Source: Clostridiales bacterium (GTDB lineage: Bacteria; Bacillota; Clostridia; Oscillospirales; Butyricicoccaceae). From it: a DNA stretch of 10,956 nucleotides. Location: positions 1 through 10,956 of the forward strand of contig JANZZB010000041.1 in NCBI GenBank assembly GCA_026419635.1. The letters run 5' to 3'. Position numbers and translations under genes: made by a program. How positions within the stretch are numbered: position 1 is the first letter of the stretch; the number at the start of each line of letters is the position of its first letter. This document shows, piece after piece, positions 4,943-10,956 of the stretch. A model generated the notes under the pieces. It saw only the letters and a list, made by a program, of their open reading frames with translations. It had not been told where the DNA came from and made no database searches.

Positions 4943-6242
4943 AACACAAATGGAAGCGGCCAAAAAAGGAATTGCGACAAAAGAACTCCAAACAGTCGCA
5001 CGGGAAGAAAACATTTCGCAAGACGAACTGATGCGGCTTGTTGCATCCGGTCAAGTTGCCATCCCTGCAAATATCTATCATAAATCCCTGCATCCATACG
5101 GGATCGGCAGCGGGTTAAGAACGAAAATCAACGTTAATCTGGGCATTTCCGGCGATTGCAAAGATTACGAAGGCGAAATGGAAAAAGTAAATCTTGCGAT
5201 CAAATTTGGCGCCGAAGCAATTATGGATCTAAGTAATTACGGAAAAACAAGAGAATTTCGCAAAAAGCTTATCGACTGCTCCCCTGCCATGATCGGAACG
5301 GTTCCTATTTACGATGCTGTGGGTTACCTTGAAAAAGATCTTTTGGATATAACCGCAAAAGATTTTTTAAAAGTAGTTCTCAGTCATGCGCAGGAAGGCG
5401 TGGATTTTATGACCATTCACGCCGGAATCAATCGCAAAGCTGTGGAGGCTTTTAAGAGATCGGAAAGACTTACAAACATTGTATCACGCGGCGGTTCCCT
5501 GTTATTTGCCTGGATGGAGATGACCGGGAACGAAAATCCGTTTTACGAGTACTACGATGAAGTTTTAGACATCTTAAACGAATACGACGTTACGATTAGT
5601 TTAGGCGATGCACTTAGACCCGGCAGTATCAACGATTCAACGGATGCCGGACAGATAACCGAACTTATTGAGCTGGGAGATTTAACTAAACGCGCGTGGC
5701 AGCGGGATGTTCAGGTTTTGGTAGAAGGTCCCGGCCATATGGCAATGGATGAAATCGCTGCTAACATGAAACTGCAAAAGCGCCTATGCCATAACGCTCC
5801 TTTTTATGTCTTAGGCCCTCTTGTTACGGATATAGCACCCGGTTACGACCATATAACATCCGCTATAGGCGGTGCTATTGCTGCGGCAAACGGCGCCGAT
5901 TTTCTCTGCTATGTAACTCCCGCCGAGCATTTGCGGCTTCCAGATTTATCGGATGTAAAAGAAGGGATCGTCGCTTCCAAAATTGCAGCGCACGCCGCAG
6001 ATATCGCCAAAAATATAAAGGGTTGCCGCGACATCGATAATCAAATGAGCAATGCACGGCGCAGCTTTGACTGGGATACCATGTTCGAACTTGCAATCGA
6101 TGGAGAAAAAGCGAAGGATTATTATGAAAGCGTCCCGCATACTGACAAGCACAGCTGTTCCATGTGCGGCAAAATGTGTGCAATGAGAACCATGAATCGG
6201 ATCTTAAATGGAGATACTGTTGAAATTTTGTCCGGCAAATAA
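4932..6242 (+). CDS. thiC: Phosphomethylpyrimidine synthase (HMP-P synthase)
   Basis: A 436-residue radical-SAM enzyme that converts aminoimidazole ribotide, from purine synthesis, to HMP phosphate. Conserved blocks include NVNLGISGDCKDYEGE, MDLSNYG, MTIHAGI, SRGGSLL, ISLGDALRPGSINDSTD, VEGPGHM and DIAPGYDHI. The cluster-binding cysteines near the C-terminus are Cys409, Cys412 and Cys416 in CSMCGKMC, a CX2CX3C spacing. It is the short form, lacking the N-terminal extension of the roughly 630-residue proteobacterial enzyme. The start is the ATG at 4932 (MKYKTQMEAAKKG). The reading frame is open 90 codons further upstream, but that part only shadows thiD. The ribosome binding site is weak (AAGAG about 4918-4922), consistent with coupling to thiD across an 11-bp overlap. 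Confidence 0.96.
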   Translation: MKYKTQMEAAKKGIATKELQTVAREENISQDELMRLVASGQVAIPANIYHKSLHPYGIGSGLRTKINVNLGISGDCKDYEGEMEKVNLAIKFGAEAIMDLSNYGKTREFRKKLIDCSPAMIGTVPIYDAVGYLEKDLLDITAKDFLKVVLSHAQEGVDFMTIHAGINRKAVEAFKRSERLTNIVSRGGSLLFAWMEMTGNENPFYEYYDEVLDILNEYDVTISLGDALRPGSINDSTDAGQITELIELGDLTKRAWQRDVQVLVEGPGHMAMDEIAANMKLQKRLCHNAPFYVLGPLVTDIAPGYDHITSAIGGAIAAANGADFLCYVTPAEHLRLPDLSDVKEGIVASKIAAHAADIAKNIKGCRDIDNQMSNARRSFDWDTMFELAIDGEKAKDYYESVPHTDKHSCSMCGKMCAMRTMNRILNGDTVEILSGK

Positions 6243-6264
6243 TACTGAAAAGGAGTAAATAAAT

Positions 6265-7083
6265 ATGGTTTCACAAATTGTAAAATTACTTGATGAGGTG
6301 CGTGCCAATAAACCTCTCATACATAACATAACAAACTACGTAACCGTAAATGACTGCGCCAATATTATACTTGCAATCGGTGCGTCTCCCGTTATGGCAG
6401 ATGATTTATCCGAAGTGGAAGATATTGTTTCCATTTCATCAGCTTTGGTCCTTAATATCGGAACGCTGAATAAAAGGACAGTTGAATCCATGATTGCCGC
6501 AGGAAAAAAAGCTAATTCGCTAGGAATCCCCGTCATATTAGATCCGGTCGGCGTGGGAGCATCAAGTTTCCGAAACGAAACAGCGGCAAAGATCATAAAA
6601 GAAGTAAAGATCGATATATTGCGCGGAAACATGTCGGAGATCCGATTTATTTCCGGCATGCAAGCCTCAACGAAAGGGGTTGACGCGTCGGACGCGGATC
6701 TGGCCGTCGACATTGATAACGGTATAAAAACAGCTAAGAATTTAGCAAAACAGTTTTCCTGTGTGGTTGCAATCACCGGAGCTGTCGACATTGTATCGGA
6801 TGGCAGCCGAACCGTTACAATTCATAACGGACATAAAATGTTAAGTCAGGTCACGGGCACCGGCTGCATGACAACCGCATTAGTAGGTGCTTTTTGCGGT
6901 GCATCGAAAGATGATCTTATAGCCGCCGTATCCGGCATACTCAGTATGGGAATCGCCGGTGAACTTGCATATGAAACGGCAGAAAAAAAAGGAACCGGCA
7001 GTTTCCGTGTATCCATCATTGATCAGATCAGCCGGTTAGACAGCGGTATAATCGAAAGGATGTCCAAAATAAATGAATACTAA
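6265..7083 (+). CDS. thiM: Hydroxyethylthiazole kinase
   Basis: A 272-residue enzyme that phosphorylates the thiazole alcohol (THZ) for salvage into thiamine. The N-terminal block HNITNYVTVNDCANIILAIGASPVMADD is characteristic of ThiM. LDPVGVGAS and the ATP-site/catalytic TGTGC (197-201, with Cys201) are present. Length is standard. AAAAGGAG (6248-6255) lies 9 nt before the ATG. The C-terminus overlaps the cytX start by 11 bp, the same length as the thiD/thiC overlap. With no thiG/S/F/H in the window, this gene is the visible source of the thiazole moiety, through salvage. Confidence 0.95.
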   Translation: MVSQIVKLLDEVRANKPLIHNITNYVTVNDCANIILAIGASPVMADDLSEVEDIVSISSALVLNIGTLNKRTVESMIAAGKKANSLGIPVILDPVGVGASSFRNETAAKIIKEVKIDILRGNMSEIRFISGMQASTKGVDASDADLAVDIDNGIKTAKNLAKQFSCVVAITGAVDIVSDGSRTVTIHNGHKMLSQVTGTGCMTTALVGAFCGASKDDLIAAVSGILSMGIAGELAYETAEKKGTGSFRVSIIDQISRLDSGIIERMSKINEY

Positions 7084-8284
7084 ATCTGCAAATGACAATA
7101 GGACGACTAGCTTCAGCCAATTCCTTCTTTGGTTCGGAGCGGCTGTTTCCATCGCAGAAATACAAACAGGAGCACTGCTTTCGCCTCTTGGTCTGAAAAA
7201 GGGGGCTCTTGCGATACTGATTGGTCATTTAATTGGGGCCGTCATTTTATACCTGGCAGGAGTCATCGGAGCAGAAAGAAGATTACCTTCCATTGAATCC
7301 ACCAGGATCTCGTTTGGTAAATACGGTTCGTTCGGTTTTTCGGTATTAAACGTTTTACAGCTATTAGGCTGGACCGCAATTATGATATTAAATGCGGCCA
7401 TTGCCATGAACGCAATTTCAGACAAGCTCTTTCATATACAAAATCAAGGTTTATGGTGTGTTCTGATTGGCGTATTCATCTGTATCTGGATTCTTGTCGG
7501 TGTTAAAAATTTATCTGTTGTAAATATCGTCGTTGTCGGCATATTATTTCTTCTTTCTATCGTTCTCGGTTACATTTCGTTTCACGGTGGACTGGGAGGA
7601 AAAACGGTTGAAGGTGCCATGTCGTTTGGGACGGGAGTTGAACTCAACGTAACAATGGCACTTTCCTGGCTTCCTTTGATCGGAGACTATACACGAACGG
7701 TTAAGCGTGTAAAATCCGGTACGGTCGGAAGCGTCTTTGGCTACATCAGTGGAAGTATCTTTATGTTCATGATCGGGCTTGGCTCAGCGATTTATAGAGG
7801 CACTACGGACATCGCTACGATATTGATTCCTGCAGGTCTTACATTTGCCGCGCTTTTTATTGTTGTTTTTTCAACGGTTACGACAACTTTTCTGGACGCT
7901 TATTCCGCAGGAGTCAGCATTGTAAATGTAAACGGAAAGATAAACGAAAAGGGAGCCGCGCTTCTGATTTGTATTTTAGGAATCGTTCTTGCCATATTTA
8001 TTCCGATTAGCCAGTATGTAAACTTTCTCTATTTTATTGGTTCGGTTTTTGCTCCTCTTTTTGCCATATTGCTTACGGATTATTTTATAATAGGCAAAAA
8101 AGCTGCTGACTCAAAAAACATGTATTATATCAAAAATTCCGTCATCTGGGTTATTGGCGTTATCTTTTATCAAATTCTGTTGCCTTACCAATCTCCTGTG
8201 GGCATCACACTTCCGGTTATGGTTGTCATCAGTGTCGTATGCATTCTGATAAACGGAGGAAAATTAAAATGGATCAAAAAATAA
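7073..8284 (+). CDS. cytX: Putative hydroxymethylpyrimidine transporter CytX (NCS1 family)
   Basis: A 403-residue integral membrane permease with about twelve hydrophobic segments. It belongs to the NCS1 nucleobase:cation symporter family and most resembles CytX, which is assigned by genomic context to uptake of HMP or related pyrimidines. Family-like parts include the N-terminal FLLWFGAAVSIAEIQTGALL, the QLLGWTAIMI segment (about residue 96-105) and SWLPLIGDYTR. Its place inside a TPP-controlled operon, between thiM and thiE, supports thiamine-precursor uptake over cytosine uptake. Start ATG at 7073 follows GAAAGG. The stop is 16 bp into thiE. Transport substrate is inferred, not shown. Confidence 0.9.
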   Translation: MNTKSANDNRTTSFSQFLLWFGAAVSIAEIQTGALLSPLGLKKGALAILIGHLIGAVILYLAGVIGAERRLPSIESTRISFGKYGSFGFSVLNVLQLLGWTAIMILNAAIAMNAISDKLFHIQNQGLWCVLIGVFICIWILVGVKNLSVVNIVVVGILFLLSIVLGYISFHGGLGGKTVEGAMSFGTGVELNVTMALSWLPLIGDYTRTVKRVKSGTVGSVFGYISGSIFMFMIGLGSAIYRGTTDIATILIPAGLTFAALFIVVFSTVTTTFLDAYSAGVSIVNVNGKINEKGAALLICILGIVLAIFIPISQYVNFLYFIGSVFAPLFAILLTDYFIIGKKAADSKNMYYIKNSVIWVIGVIFYQILLPYQSPVGITLPVMVVISVVCILINGGKLKWIKK

Positions 8285-8919
8285 AACAAACGATTGATTA
8301 CAGCATCTATCTTGTTACGGACCGCGATTTAATGAGCACAAACACTCTGGAAGATGCCGTCGAGCAGGCGATTGCCGGTGGGGCGACAATAATCCAACTA
8401 CGTGAGAAAACAGCATCCTCTTTAGAATTCTTTCAGACCGCCGTCCGTATAAAACGGATAACAGACCATTATCGGATTCCTTTAATCATTAACGATCGGG
8501 TAGATATTGCTTTGGCCGCAGATACCGCAGGTGTACATGTTGGGCAAAGTGATTTACCGGCGTCAATTGTTCGTCGTATGATTGGAAAGGATAAAATTCT
8601 GGGTGTTTCCGTTTCCTCCCTTGAAAAAGCACAGATCGCGGTGAATGACGGAGCAGATTATCTCGGCGTCGGCGCTATGTTCCCGACCGGGACAAAAACA
8701 GATACAACTCTTGTTGCAATAGAAGAGTTGAAGAGAATCCGCTCCGCCGTCAAACTACCTATTGTCGTTATCGGAGGGATCAACGAAGGCACATTGCCGC
8801 AGTTTGCCGGCACGGGGATTGACGGAATTGCTATTGTTTCCGCAATAATATCAAAAAAAGATATCGCTCAGGCCGCCAAGGAGTTAAAATGTATGTGGGA
8901 CCGTATAAAGGAGGCCTAA
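8269..8919 (+). CDS. thiE: Thiamine-phosphate synthase
   Basis: A 216-residue TIM-barrel enzyme that joins HMP pyrophosphate with thiazole phosphate to give thiamine monophosphate. Diagnostic motifs are YLVTDRDL (14-21), QLREK (43-47, pyrophosphate contact), NDRVDIA (75-81), GVHVGQSDLP (88-97), FPTGTKTD (about 142-149) and VIGGIN. The start is ATG 8269, with GGAGG at 8255-8259 nine nt upstream. An earlier in-frame ATG ten codons upstream lies before that site and adds only non-family residues. The gene begins inside the end of cytX and ends one base before the next gene. Confidence 0.96.
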   Translation: MDQKIKQTIDYSIYLVTDRDLMSTNTLEDAVEQAIAGGATIIQLREKTASSLEFFQTAVRIKRITDHYRIPLIINDRVDIALAADTAGVHVGQSDLPASIVRRMIGKDKILGVSVSSLEKAQIAVNDGADYLGVGAMFPTGTKTDTTLVAIEELKRIRSAVKLPIVVIGGINEGTLPQFAGTGIDGIAIVSAIISKKDIAQAAKELKCMWDRIKEA

Positions 8920-8920
8920 T

Positions 8921-9562
8921 ATGTTTCACTTCAAGGCAGCGATTTTTGACATGGACGGAACATTGATTGATTCCATGAATATGTGGAAAAAAATAGCGGA
9001 AGATTTTTTAAAAAAACGCCATTTAACCATGCCGAAGGATTATCTCAGTATTATCGCTCCAATGAGTTTCCTCGAATCTGCAAAGTATACCGTTGATTTC
9101 TTTCATTTGGATGAAGACGCCCGCAGTGTAATGGAAGAATGGAACCAAATGGCGATCGTTGAATACACACATCATATCGGTCTGAAGCCTTATGTAAAAG
9201 AATATTTAACTTACTTAAAGGATCAAAACGTGAAGCTTTGCGTTGCGACGGCATCTCCGAGGATGTATTATGAACCAGTCCTTAAACGGAATGATATTTA
9301 TGGGATGTTTGACGCCTTTACGACGACTGACGAGGTTTCCCGGGGAAAGGAATTTCCGGACATTTACCTGCTCGCGGCTAAAAAAATGAACACTTGCCCT
9401 GAAGACTGCATTGTTTTTGAAGATATCCTTGCCGGTGTTAAAGCAGCAAAATCCGCAGGCATGAAGATATTTGGAGTATATGATTCATGTTCCGCTCACG
9501 AAAAGACCGAAATGGAAGCTATAGCGGATGGCTATATACTCGATTTTAGCGAAATGTATTAA
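8921..9562 (+). CDS. HAD superfamily hydrolase, last gene of the thiamine operon
   Basis: A 213-residue HAD phosphatase of the beta-phosphoglucomutase-like subfamily. All four catalytic motifs are intact: nucleophile and acid Asp10/Asp12 in FDMDGT, motif II VATAS (Thr110), Lys143 in motif III, and Glu167-Asp168 in motif IV. A helical cap domain lies about residues 16-85. AAAGGAGG (8907-8914) overlaps the end of thiE and only one base separates the two genes, so it is cotranscribed and probably co-expressed. Position suggests dephosphorylation of thiamine monophosphate, or removal of damaged intermediates, but HAD substrate choice cannot be read from sequence. A sugar phosphatase role remains possible. 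Confidence 0.85.
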   Translation: MFHFKAAIFDMDGTLIDSMNMWKKIAEDFLKKRHLTMPKDYLSIIAPMSFLESAKYTVDFFHLDEDARSVMEEWNQMAIVEYTHHIGLKPYVKEYLTYLKDQNVKLCVATASPRMYYEPVLKRNDIYGMFDAFTTTDEVSRGKEFPDIYLLAAKKMNTCPEDCIVFEDILAGVKAAKSAGMKIFGVYDSCSAHEKTEMEAIADGYILDFSEMY

Positions 9563-9594
9563 TTGATTCATAAAATTTCATAATAAATTCTTAA

Positions 9595-9625
9595 AGAAAC
9601 CTCTGCAGGATATGCAGAGGTTTCT
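9595..9625 (+). terminator. Terminator hairpin of the thiamine operon
   Basis: A 13-bp perfect stem AGAAACCTCTGCA / TGCAGAGGTTTCT (9595-9607 with 9613-9625) with a GGATA loop lies 32 bp after the last stop. The following tract is CTCTAATTT, poorer in T than the other terminators here, so termination may be less efficient. Confidence 0.75.
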
Positions 9626-9737
9626 CTCTAATTTAATAAATTCTATTCTATGAAATTCGAATATTTATTAAGAAAACAAAAGATATTAAGAGTAAATTAA
9701 AACTATATTAGAATTTTTTAAATAAGTTTTAAAAGCA

Positions 9738-9765
9738 TTGACTTTGCAAATCACAAGTTTATAAT
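9738..9765 (+). promoter_or_regulatory. Promoter of the decarboxylase beta-subunit gene
   Basis: TTGACT (9738-9743), a 16-nt spacer and perfect TATAAT (9760-9765) form a strong promoter. Upstream DNA (9630-9730) is extremely AT-rich, which could act as an UP element. The spacer starts in a small TTTGCAAA palindrome (9743-9750). Confidence 0.8.
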
Positions 9766-9771
9766 ATTTCA

Positions 9772-9876
9772 TGGGTAAATTTGCGAGATCTGTTGATTTT
9801 TTACAACAATATTAAATTAAAAGATCTTTCCGTTATCCTTAAAAACAGGAAAAGTTCAGCTCCTCGAAAGGTGAAA
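9772..9876 (+). other. Leader of about 105 nt before the decarboxylase gene
   Basis: The leader can form a hairpin TGTTG/CAACA (9791-9795 with 9804-9808). This is flanked by two copies of the palindrome AGATCT (9786-9791 and 9822-9827) that could also pair with each other. There is no terminator-like stem with a U-run, and I see no known riboswitch. With the AT-rich stretch 9630-9735, this accounts for the gene-free interval before the decarboxylase gene. Confidence 0.3.
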
Positions 9877-10956
9877 ATGATGGAATCAATTTTTAAGTTA
9901 ACTGAAGGGATTGCAAATTTTCATATTGGCAATCTAATCATGCTCTTGATTGGCGGAATTTTAATCTGGCTTGCAATAAAAAAAGGATACGAGCCTGTAT
10001 TGCTTTTGCCGATTGGCTTTGGTGCCATTCTATCTAATATTCCGCTTTCTTCCGCGGTCGGCGAGACTGGTTTTTTGACAATTTTATATAAAGCCGGTAT
10101 CGAATCGGAGTTGTTTCCGATCCTCATATTTATTGCTGTTGGTGCAATGATTGATTTTACACCGCTTATAAAACAGCCTGTAACGCTTTTTTTTGGCGCC
10201 GCTGCACAATTTGGTATTTTTGCAGCACTTCTCCTTGCAGTTGCCTGCAACTGGATCTGGCCTGGTATTTTTACGCTTAAAGAAGCTGCCGCTGTCGGAA
10301 TTATTGGTGCGGCTGATGGTCCGACATCCATCTTCGTCGGCAATATCTTCGCTCCAAAATATATCGGCGCGATTACCGTTGCCGCTTATTCTTATATGTC
10401 ATTAGTTCCAATTATACAACCGCCTGTCATCAGGGCTCTTACGACCAAAAATGAGCGTCTGATCCGCATGGAATCAAATTACAGTGCAGACTTGTCCAAA
10501 ACCGTTAAAATCCTCTTCCCTATTTTTGTTACCGTGATAGCAGGCATTATCGCCCCGATGAGTGTTGCGCTTGTTGGATCTTTAATGTTTGGAAATCTGA
10601 TCCGGGAATGCGGTGTGCTTGATCGGCTTTCAAACGCAGCGCAAAATGAATTATCGAATCTGATTACATTGCTTTTGGGTATTACAATCGGCTCAACCAT
10701 GGGTGCCGACAAATTCCTTACATGGAATACCGCTTTAATTTTTGCAATCGGCATTCTTGCTTTCGTCTTTGATACAGCAGGCGGTGTCCTTTTTGCTAAA
10801 TTTATTAATTTGTTTTTAAAGAAAAAAATTAATCCGATGATCGGAGCCGCGGGTATTTCCGCATTTCCGATGTCCGCTCGGGTAATCCAACGTATGGCGC
10901 AAAAGGAAGATCCCACGAATTTTGTACTCATGCAGGCAATCGGAGCAAATGTGGCT
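9877..10956 (+). CDS. Na+-transporting decarboxylase beta subunit (OadB/GcdB/MmdB family), cut by window end
   Basis: The first 360 residues of the membrane subunit of biotin-dependent sodium-pumping decarboxylases (oxaloacetate, methylmalonyl-CoA or glutaconyl-CoA), which couples decarboxylation of carboxybiotin to Na+ export. Many hydrophobic segments are visible. The hallmark GAADGPTSIF (144-153) carries Asp147, equivalent to the Na+-site Asp of the Klebsiella enzyme, and MGADKFL (275-281) and AFPMSARVIQ (329-338) are also conserved. Beta subunits are usually about 370-435 residues, so only the last part is missing. AAAGGTGA precedes two adjacent ATGs at 9877 and 9880. I use the first, but the second is equally possible. 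The alpha, gamma and biotin-carrier subunits are not upstream, so the substrate cannot be decided. Confidence 0.9.
   Translation, partial: MMESIFKLTEGIANFHIGNLIMLLIGGILIWLAIKKGYEPVLLLPIGFGAILSNIPLSSAVGETGFLTILYKAGIESELFPILIFIAVGAMIDFTPLIKQPVTLFFGAAAQFGIFAALLLAVACNWIWPGIFTLKEAAAVGIIGAADGPTSIFVGNIFAPKYIGAITVAAYSYMSLVPIIQPPVIRALTTKNERLIRMESNYSADLSKTVKILFPIFVTVIAGIIAPMSVALVGSLMFGNLIRECGVLDRLSNAAQNELSNLITLLLGITIGSTMGADKFLTWNTALIFAIGILAFVFDTAGGVLFAKFINLFLKKKINPMIGAAGISAFPMSARVIQRMAQKEDPTNFVLMQAIGANVA

Noticed and set aside
8239..8268. Ten-codon upstream extension of thiE
   Set aside because: It precedes the GGAGG that serves the ATG at 8269 and lies within cytX.
9777..9786. Possible third TPP element near AAATTTGCG before the decarboxylase gene, resembling the start of the first TPP riboswitch
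   Set aside because: None of the aptamer core (UGAGA, ACCTG, CGTAGGGA) follows; the match is only the AT-rich P1-like segment.
9921..10931. Two long minus-strand open frames opposite the decarboxylase gene (9921-10343 and 10479-10931)
   Set aside because: The plus strand encodes an unbroken, clearly conserved membrane protein here. The antisense frames have no ribosome binding sites or recognisable domains.

Overview
The window looks like chromosomal DNA from a low-to-moderate GC Firmicute, most likely an anaerobic member of the Clostridia. The evidence is strong AGGAGG-type ribosome binding sites, TTG starts, AT-rich promoters with Firmicute-like spacing, U-rich intrinsic terminators, the gene families mrnC, yitT and cytX, and a biotin-dependent Na+-pumping decarboxylase subunit. 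The genus cannot be read from the sequence. I see no insertion sequence, phage gene, CRISPR array, rRNA or tRNA.

Left part (1-2700), mostly minus strand. The window opens with the first 36 codons of a secreted protein reading off the left edge. Next come yebC, with its own promoter and terminator, and a two-gene unit mrnC-yitT coupled by a TTGA stop/start overlap. Between yebC and yitT, on the plus strand, lies a tiny 21-codon lysine-rich ORF or small RNA. It has a good ribosome binding site and runs into a terminator shared with yitT. An 18-bp perfect palindrome sits in the divergent yebC/small-gene promoter region.

Middle (2700-3700), plus strand. A thioredoxin gene with its own promoter is followed by a DUF6506-type protein of unknown function. 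The second gene has its own candidate promoter and a compact leader that can fold into a hairpin, a three-way junction and an alternative pairing over its ribosome binding site. I cannot assign this leader to a known riboswitch class. It is the best candidate here for an undescribed element.

Thiamine region (3750-9630), plus strand. One near-consensus promoter drives two nearly identical TPP riboswitches in series, each followed by its own intrinsic terminator, and then thiD-thiC-thiM-cytX-thiE-HAD. The genes are tightly packed: three overlaps of 11, 11 and 16 bp and a 1-bp gap. The operon makes HMP phosphate (ThiC), phosphorylates it (ThiD), imports HMP-like pyrimidine (CytX), salvages thiazole alcohol (ThiM) and joins the halves (ThiE). 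The last gene is a HAD phosphatase that may act on thiamine phosphate. Thiazole synthesis genes (thiG, thiS, thiF, thiH) are absent from the window.

Right end (9630-10956). A second strong promoter and a roughly 105-nt leader precede a nearly complete beta subunit of a Na+-transporting decarboxylase, cut by the window edge.
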